Shown one piece after another: positions 58,574 through 64,000 of a stretch of 64,000 nt of DNA (within the stretch, counting starts at the first letter, position 1; every line of letters begins with the position of its first letter). The notes beneath the pieces are model-generated. The model saw only the letters and a program-made list of their open reading frames with translations. It was not told the DNA's origin and searched no databases. The position numbers and the translations under genes were made by a program. The stretch spans positions 3,476 through 67,475 of the forward strand of contig JAKUCV010002811.1 in the NCBI GenBank assembly GCA_028386065.3. The letters are read 5' to 3'. The stretch is from Turnera subulata. Its lineage: Eukaryota > Streptophyta > Magnoliopsida > Malpighiales > Passifloraceae.

Positions 58574-58753
58574 CAGTGGCGGACACAAGGGGCAGGTGGG
58601 TGCCATGCCCCCAAAATTTTTATCATGAGTTATTTTTGGTATATATCTTTGTGTAAAATTGTACTTATTTTGATGTAATTAGAGATTATAAAGTAAATTT
58701 GGGTTCATCTTATCTATTTGGCCCCCTAAGAATTTTTTTTGGGTCCGCCACTG
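58574..58753. mobile_element. hAT-type MITE, 180 bp, with perfect ends
   Basis: Terminal inverted repeats CAGTGGCGGAC (58574-58584) and GTCCGCCACTG (58743-58753) are perfect. They are flanked by a perfect 8-bp target duplication GCGATGTG (58566-58573 and 58754-58761). Both are diagnostic of the hAT superfamily. There is no coding capacity. It lies in the promoter region of the small gene at 58345. Confidence 0.93.
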
Positions 58754-58761
58754 GCGATGTG

Positions 58762-59461
58762 TGCGTTTTTCAAACTATTAACGTGCCTTTTTTCCATAAC
58801 GAGTTGCTTGATTGATTATGATATGATAGAGTCAGTACACGTATAATGTTCCCGAATTTCATAAGAAATAATATTCATTATTATCAGATGTGAGCATCCT
58901 CCAACGAACTTCTTTTCGCTTTTTGGTTTTCCTTTTTCTTTGTTTAATTTGTTTTCTCTGTGTACTAATTCTCTTTATTCATGAATTCTTGAGAAGAACA
59001 ATGCAAGCAAACGCCAGGCCATAGCGGCTATACAATGTAGAGGAATTAATAACACCTAAAGAGAGCAACGCCTAGAAGCATAACGACTTAAGAGGAGGTG
59101 TATTGCAGTGCTAAATTCATGGCTCGAAAGGGCTCAGAAGATGACTGCACCACCCCGCCGGTGTAAGGGAAGGCTGGATCCGCAGCCTAGAACCAGCAGA
59201 AAGCACGAACCACCACCTGCTCAAACAAGTTATTGTTTTTAACTTGTTTATTTTGATTGACGACTCCTATGATCATTGTTTTTTTTTTTTTTGACCTTTT
59301 TCTATCAATCTAGAATTTATGCGTGAGTGTGGTGTGTGTCTTCTTACCCTCGTGAGCTCTTTCCTAGCACTAAGGGCATTGCCTGTACATCTCTATTTCG
59401 TTTCCAACCTGCGGCTCGTAATCGGCACTTGCGGCAATCCATTCCATGAAAATCAAGCCGT
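58762..59461. other. Intergenic, no feature recognised
   Basis: T-rich stretches and short chance frames only. Confidence 0.5.
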
Positions 59462-59473
59462 GGCCTGTTCCCT

Positions 59474-59590
59474 ATTTTATTTTTTAATGAAACGATTCGA
59501 TTTAATTTATTAACAATGAGAGTAATTACAAGGTAAGCTCTCCAGGAAAAAACTGGAGGTAAATGTGTAACCTAAAGTCATCTTTTTGAA
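59474..59590 (-). mobile_element. 5'-truncated LINE-type insertion, 117 bp
   Basis: Flanked by a perfect 12-bp duplication GGCCTGTTCCCT (59462-59473 and 59591-59602). On the minus strand the insert ends in GTTTCATTAAAAAATAAAAT, an A-rich tail preceded by GTTAATAAATT, like the 3' end of plant L1 elements. Confidence 0.75.
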
Positions 59591-59602
59591 GGCCTGTTCC
59601 CT

Positions 59603-59964
59603 TATATTAGACACCCAATATTATAACAATATACTAGCAATTATTCAAGAATACATACTAAAAGTTATTGAATTTATCCGTAAAAGATGAATAAATTTGA
59701 GGCACATCAAGAATAACAAAATTACAGAACCAAATGGTCAGTCCTAGTCTCATCATAATTGTTGATGAATAAATTCGACAATTTTGGTTAAAACTGTATT
59801 TTTTTGTGCAATAATAAAATTAGAACAAGATGTTAACTTCTGATAATACTGAATAATATATTTTTTATGAATACTGAATAATATCTTGAGGACCTCAGTT
59901 AGTTTTAGTACGCGTTTTTTGGTTTGACGAATCATGATTAATGACTTATAGTTGTACATATTAC
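59603..59964. other. AT-rich spacer before the LINE 3' end
   Basis: No gene or repeat recognised. Confidence 0.4.
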
Positions 59965-60063
59965 TTTTTTTTTTGGAATCATATGATATGAAAGAGGTTA
60001 CAATGGAAAGATCAAAGGACCATTAAGGTCAGCAAGAAAAACACTAAGGCAACCGGCAGGCAC

Positions 60064-60584
60064 CTAACAAAAATAAGAGACCCCCAAAGGCAGTGAGAAA
60101 CCATATTTTGCTAACCAATCTGCACATCCATTAGCCTCCCGGTAAGCATGAACCAACTGCACAACCCATGGAAGGCGAAGCAGCTCCTGCACTGACCGTA
60201 ACAGGGCCGTACTACGGCGAGACTGCGGAGACACCTGCTGCAAATTTTGCAACACAGCCAATGAATCAACCTCAGCTACCACCTGTCGGAATCCCAAATC
60301 AAAGGCTAGCCTCAACCCCACATATAAGCCCCACAACTCCGCATTCAGGACAGTACATGATCCAATATTAAAAGCAAAACCATGAATCAATTCCCCCGAA
60401 GGACCGCGAAGAACACCACCAGCTGATGACAACCGCAAACTAGGTCGAACAGCCCATCAGAGTTATGCTTAATCCAACCAACTGTAGGGACCTGCCAAAT
60501 GGAGGCCGGCCGCGGTGGAGCACCAGCACCAACAGGGTGATGCACAGCCAAAGAATGCAAAATATCGTTACAGAAAATCTGCAC
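60064..60584 (-). pseudogene. LINE RNase H domain
   Basis: HNSDGLF carries the first catalytic Asp. After a frameshift near 60440-60460 come AGGVLRGPSGELIHGF, NAELWGLYVGLRLA (catalytic Glu), VAEVDSLAVLQ (catalytic Asp) and REANGCADWLAKYG (last Asp). All acidic catalytic residues are present despite the frameshift. It ends about 90 bp before the A-tail. Confidence 0.85.
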
Positions 60585-60617
60585 AGAGGCAATTGGATTG
60601 AAGGGAGGTCTGACTGC

Positions 60618-60953
60618 CTAAAACACCCACTGGTTATGCCACAACCATAGACGCCAACAAAGGACCCCAAAACATAGTCGCCACGGCACCCCAACCCACA
60701 CAACCAAAGTCAAGGACAAGTTATAGGCAACCCATGAGCGAACACAAGAAAAGGAGAAGAAACCCGAAGGCACATTAGTGCCAAAAGTTTCCCACAATCT
60801 CTTGGCCCACCGGCAATCCCGCAGCACATGCAACACTAACTCTTCAGCCACAGAACATAAAGGGCAAGCAGCTGACGAGCCGAAATGGCGTTGCACCCGC
60901 CGTTTATTGGTAAGCAAGAAATTATGTGCCACTAACCACAAAAAGGTCCACAC
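60618..60953 (-). pseudogene. LINE zinc-binding region after RT
   Basis: WLVAHNFLLTNKRRVQRHFG, CPLCSVAEELVLHVLRDCRWAKRLWE is the standard CxxC...HxxxxC zinc-binding region (zf-RVT) between RT and RNase H of plant LINEs. It overlaps neighbouring fragments in other frames because of frameshifts. Confidence 0.85.
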
Positions 60954-61747
60954 CTGCTGAGGCCGGGGCCATTGCTAAATGGCAGCCCACACTGGGTCAG
61001 GAACCACCACATCAGCACCCGCCGCAACCTCATAGGCTGACTTAGTTGTGAACCGTCCTGAAGCTGAATGCCGCCAGTAAACCACATCCACTTCTGCACT
61101 CCCCTGAGGGACTTAACCCCTGTAATTTTAAAACAAACCGAAGGGGGTAACAAACGCTGAAAGTGAGGCCAGTCCCACAAACCCATTGGCATCACAAAAG
61201 CACCAACAGGCTGTGAAACATCCTCTGCCAGAACTGCAGCACTAGCTAGCAAGCACAACGGCCCTACATCCTCCACCCAAGAATCCTCCCAAAACTGAAT
61301 TGTCAAACCATCACCGATTGCCCACTCAAGACCACCAAACACCAGAGGCCAGACCTTGGACATCCCTCGCCAAAGGGAAGAACAAGCACCAAAAGAAATA
61401 GAATCAGATACCGGTTCCCTCAACCGCAAGTACTTGGCCCGGAGAACCCGTACCCATAGTGAGGTAGGCGAAGAAACCAACCCCCACCCTAATTTTGCCA
61501 TCAAAGCCTGGTTTTGAGCCTCCAAATTGCGCAGTCCTCGGCCACCAGCAGCCTTAGGTAAGCAGACAAGGTACCAAGGGGCCAGAGAAACCCGTCGGTC
61601 CACACCCGCAGAACCCGAGATGAAACTGCGACACAAACAATCCAATTCATGTATTATAGGACGAGGAAGAAGGACAGTTTGAATAGTGTACATGGGTAAA
61701 GCTGCAAGCATTGACTGAGTCAAAGTCACCCTACCGGCAAAGGACAA
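60932..61747 (-). pseudogene. LINE post-RT connecting region
   Basis: MSFAGRVTLTQSMLAALPMY, FISGSAGVDRRVSLAPWYLV, CLPKAAGGRGLRNLEAQNQA and WAIGDGLTIQFWEDSWV are the conserved blocks that follow plant LINE reverse transcriptases. The frame is open for 271 residues, showing that the decay is moderate. Confidence 0.88.
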
Positions 61748-61807
61748 CAGACTCTCATGCCAAGAAGAAAGGCGCCTAGCAACCCTCTCCCGAACCTCAA
61801 CATAGGT

Positions 61808-63074
61808 CTATCGTGTAACCCGCCCATGAATAAGTGGGACACCCAAATAGCGGCCCAAATCATCCGAGATAGAATAGCTCAGACCAGAGTGGAAAAGATC
61901 ACGAGTGGTGTCAGGCATATTAGAGGAGAAGAACATTTGGGTTTTGGTAGCACTGACCTTTTGTCCCGAACATGAGCAAAAGAGCTGCAAACAATCCCAA
62001 ATAACCAGAATCTGGCTGACATCGGCCTCTGCAAAGAGCACCATATCATCTGCAAAGAAGATATGAGATAGAGGGGGTCCCCCGATCCCTAAGAAAATAG
62101 GTTTCCAACTGCCTACAGCCACCAAATGAGAGATCAACTGACTGAGGCGTTCTAAACATAGAACATAAAGATAAGGAGATAACGGATCACCCTGTCGCAC
62201 CCCACGAGAAGTGTGAAACGAGGAGGTGAGTGACCCGTTCCAAATAATTCTCATTTCAGTATTGGTGACACACTTTATAATGATGTCCACCAAATGATCA
62301 GGCATCCCCACATCAGACAAAGTATCCCAAATAAAGGACCATTGCAGCCTGTCATAAGCCTTCTCAAGGTCTATCTTAATAGCCACAATCCCCTTCTGTC
62401 CACCCCTAATCCGCATAGTATGCATCACCTCCTGGACAATCACAATATTATCTGTAATGTGTCGTCCAGGAATGAAACTACACTGAGTAGGAGCCACCAA
62501 ACTATCCAACCACGGCTTCAGCACCTTATAGAGCACATTGCAGAGGCAAATTGGCCGAAACTGAGACAAATATTCAGGCTTCTCAACCTTCGATAACAGC
62601 ACAAGGTTAATGCAATTCATGGAGGACGACCACCTAGACCCAGAGAACAACTCTTGGACAAAAGAGCACACTGCCGCCCCCACCACATCCCACTGAGAGT
62701 GAAAGAACAAAGCATGGAATCCATCCGGCCCCGGAGCCTTCAAGACCCAAATATCAAAGGCTGCCCGAGTAATCTCCTCTACAGACAATGGTATAAAACC
62801 GAACTGCCAAAGCCGCAAGCTCCTCCTGATTAGTACAGCAACGGCCCTCCTCATCCCGGAATGCAGCCACAAAACTATGACGCCTACGGACGACTGTCCG
62901 GGTATGGTAGAAAGCAATATAGCGGTCACCATCATAAATCCACTGACACCTGGACTTTTGAAACCACAAAAGCTCCTCCTGGGCAAACACTTCAGAATAC
63001 TCCCTCCTCAAATCAACCTCCAATGAACTCAAGAACAAAGAAGGATGTAGAGTCAAATACCTTTGTTTACCCAC
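61808..63074 (-). pseudogene. LINE reverse transcriptase
   Basis: Open frame 61808-62986 plus 62754-63074 in another frame, so there is one frameshift between linker and RT. Motifs: APGPDGFHALFF, QFRPICLCNVLYKV, IPGRHITDNIVIVQE, AIKIDLEKAYDRLQW, SRGVRQGDPLSPYLYVLCLE and the catalytic FADDMVLFAEA. NVLYKV passes straight to LKPWLDSLV; most plant LINEs have about 8 more residues there (an ITKVIVNR-like helix), so a short in-frame deletion is likely. Confidence 0.9.
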
Positions 63075-63077
63075 AAG

Positions 63078-64000
63078 TCATTTCAAGAGAACCAGTTTGC
63101 GCTTAACAATGTTTCCAAACACATCCTTGTTCCACACAGATAACTCAGCAGACAAAGAGTCAAGGGCATCAGGAACAGAGGAACCTGAATCCCAATGAGA
63201 GGAGATAAAGGAAGCAAACCCAGGATGTGAAATCCAAGTAGCTAGAAACTTAAAATGAGAACCCCCCAAATGGCGAGAGCCCAAATGCTGATCCAAATCA
63301 ATAAGCAGTAGACAATGATCAGAACACAAGGTAGGTAAGTGATAAACCTGGGAAGCAGGAAAAGATTGGAGCCACATCTGATTCCCCAAAGCCCGATCAA
63401 GGCGTTCCCATACCAAGCCCCGATGCCATGTAAAGGGAGAGGCTTGAAAGCCCAAGTCCTCCAAACAACACTGATCCACACACCTCTGAAACCGCTGACA
63501 ACCCTTCCGGAAAGTAGTTGTAGTGCCTCGAATCTCTGAGGCAGATAAGATGGCATTAAAATCCCCTGTAATACACCAAGGATGCACGACAGTGGGAGCA
63601 ATAACACACAAATTATCCCAAAGAAATTGGCGCATTGTAAGTTGAGGGCTCCCATAAAATGCCGTGAATTAAACCACCCCGAAATCACCCTGTAACTGGA
63701 AATGCATAAACTGAAAATGGACAAGCTGTAACTGTACAGAAACATTATTCTTCCAAATCAACCAAATACCCCCATGCATCAATGTGATGAGAATTAGGAA
63801 AACCCAATTGTCTAACCACCATAGCAGCAGTAACTCCACTAATGTGTGGCTCGACTAAAATAGCATCAGACACTTTATTCATGCGAACATAATCCCTCAC
63901 CGCAGCTTGCGTATCAGCATTCGCAATACTGCAAACATTCCAACACAGAATTCTAATCATAAAAGAAAAACATAGGAGGAGGAGGAAACACACCATCAAA
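63078..64000 (-). pseudogene. LINE endonuclease domain (partial at window edge)
   Basis: Minus-strand reading: IRILCWNVCSIANADTQ, AILVEPHISG (catalytic Glu), WCITGDFNAIL (catalytic Asp/Asn), LVWERLDRALGNQMW and LCSDHCLLLIDL (catalytic Asp/His). All key endonuclease positions are visible, but a frame change occurs near 63640-63750, so the domain is not continuous. Confidence 0.87.

Larger units (their letters stand above)
59965..64000 (-). mobile_element. L1-type LINE with RNase H, decayed, running off the window
   Basis: Minus-strand order from the window edge: endonuclease, reverse transcriptase, zinc-binding region, RNase H, 3' UTR. It ends at an oligo(A) tail, seen as T10 at 59965-59974. 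Frames are broken at several points, so no full ORF2 remains. The 5' end and first ORF lie beyond 64000. Confidence 0.92.

Overview
The window looks like a repeat-rich eudicot nuclear chromosome. It has TTTAGGG-type telomere-like motifs, Athila, SIRE-like and chromovirus-like LTR retrotransposons, plant L1-type LINEs ending in RNase H, a Helitron-like element, hAT-type MITEs, and one intact intron-containing gene. The species cannot be told from the sequence.

Layout. 1-1826: the 3' end of a Ty3/gypsy element, then an inverted LTR-like fragment. 4888-10968: the one convincing intact host gene, an 8-exon PHD-finger protein (1132 aa, all splice sites and phases consistent). 12888-21202: a complete non-autonomous LTR element (family A) with two 2917-bp LTRs and a 2.5-kb interior. 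It has no gag-pol but carries two genes antisense to the LTRs, each with its own TATA box. 21203-21664: a degenerate telomere-like tract. 21665-25734: an inverted family A copy. 25735-29209: SIRE-like LTR pieces in both orientations, a decayed copy of one antisense gene, a family B LTR scrap, and a single N at a junction. 29210-49022: an old Athila element, split in its gag by a very young non-autonomous element (family B, 30393-38173, perfect ATAAT target duplication, near-identical 3169-bp LTRs, 1.44-kb interior). 49023-53885: an inverted family-B-like LTR cut by a Helitron-like element. 53886-55125: an inverted LTR (family C). 55126-59964: LINE scraps, MITEs, a copia scrap and a decayed small gene. 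59965-64000: an antisense L1-type LINE running off the window.

Most unusual signal. Each LTR family here carries its own short motif in many copies, mostly 12-16 bp palindromes or gapped inverted repeats, often upstream of the TATA box and often spaced 20-21 or 30-31 bp apart, i.e. near 2 or 3 turns of B-DNA. The clearest is a 12-mer, AACATCGATGTT, in about 34 exact or near copies in the SIRE-like pieces, mainly 21 bp apart. Second is the pair of conserved antisense genes in the gag-pol-less element. One of them contains a truncated LINE-endonuclease-like segment and recurs beside a different LTR family.

How the parts relate: apart from the PHD gene and the decayed gene at 58 kb, almost everything recognised is transposon-derived. 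None of the elements seen here encodes a full intact set of retrotransposition proteins, so families A and B must be mobilised in trans.
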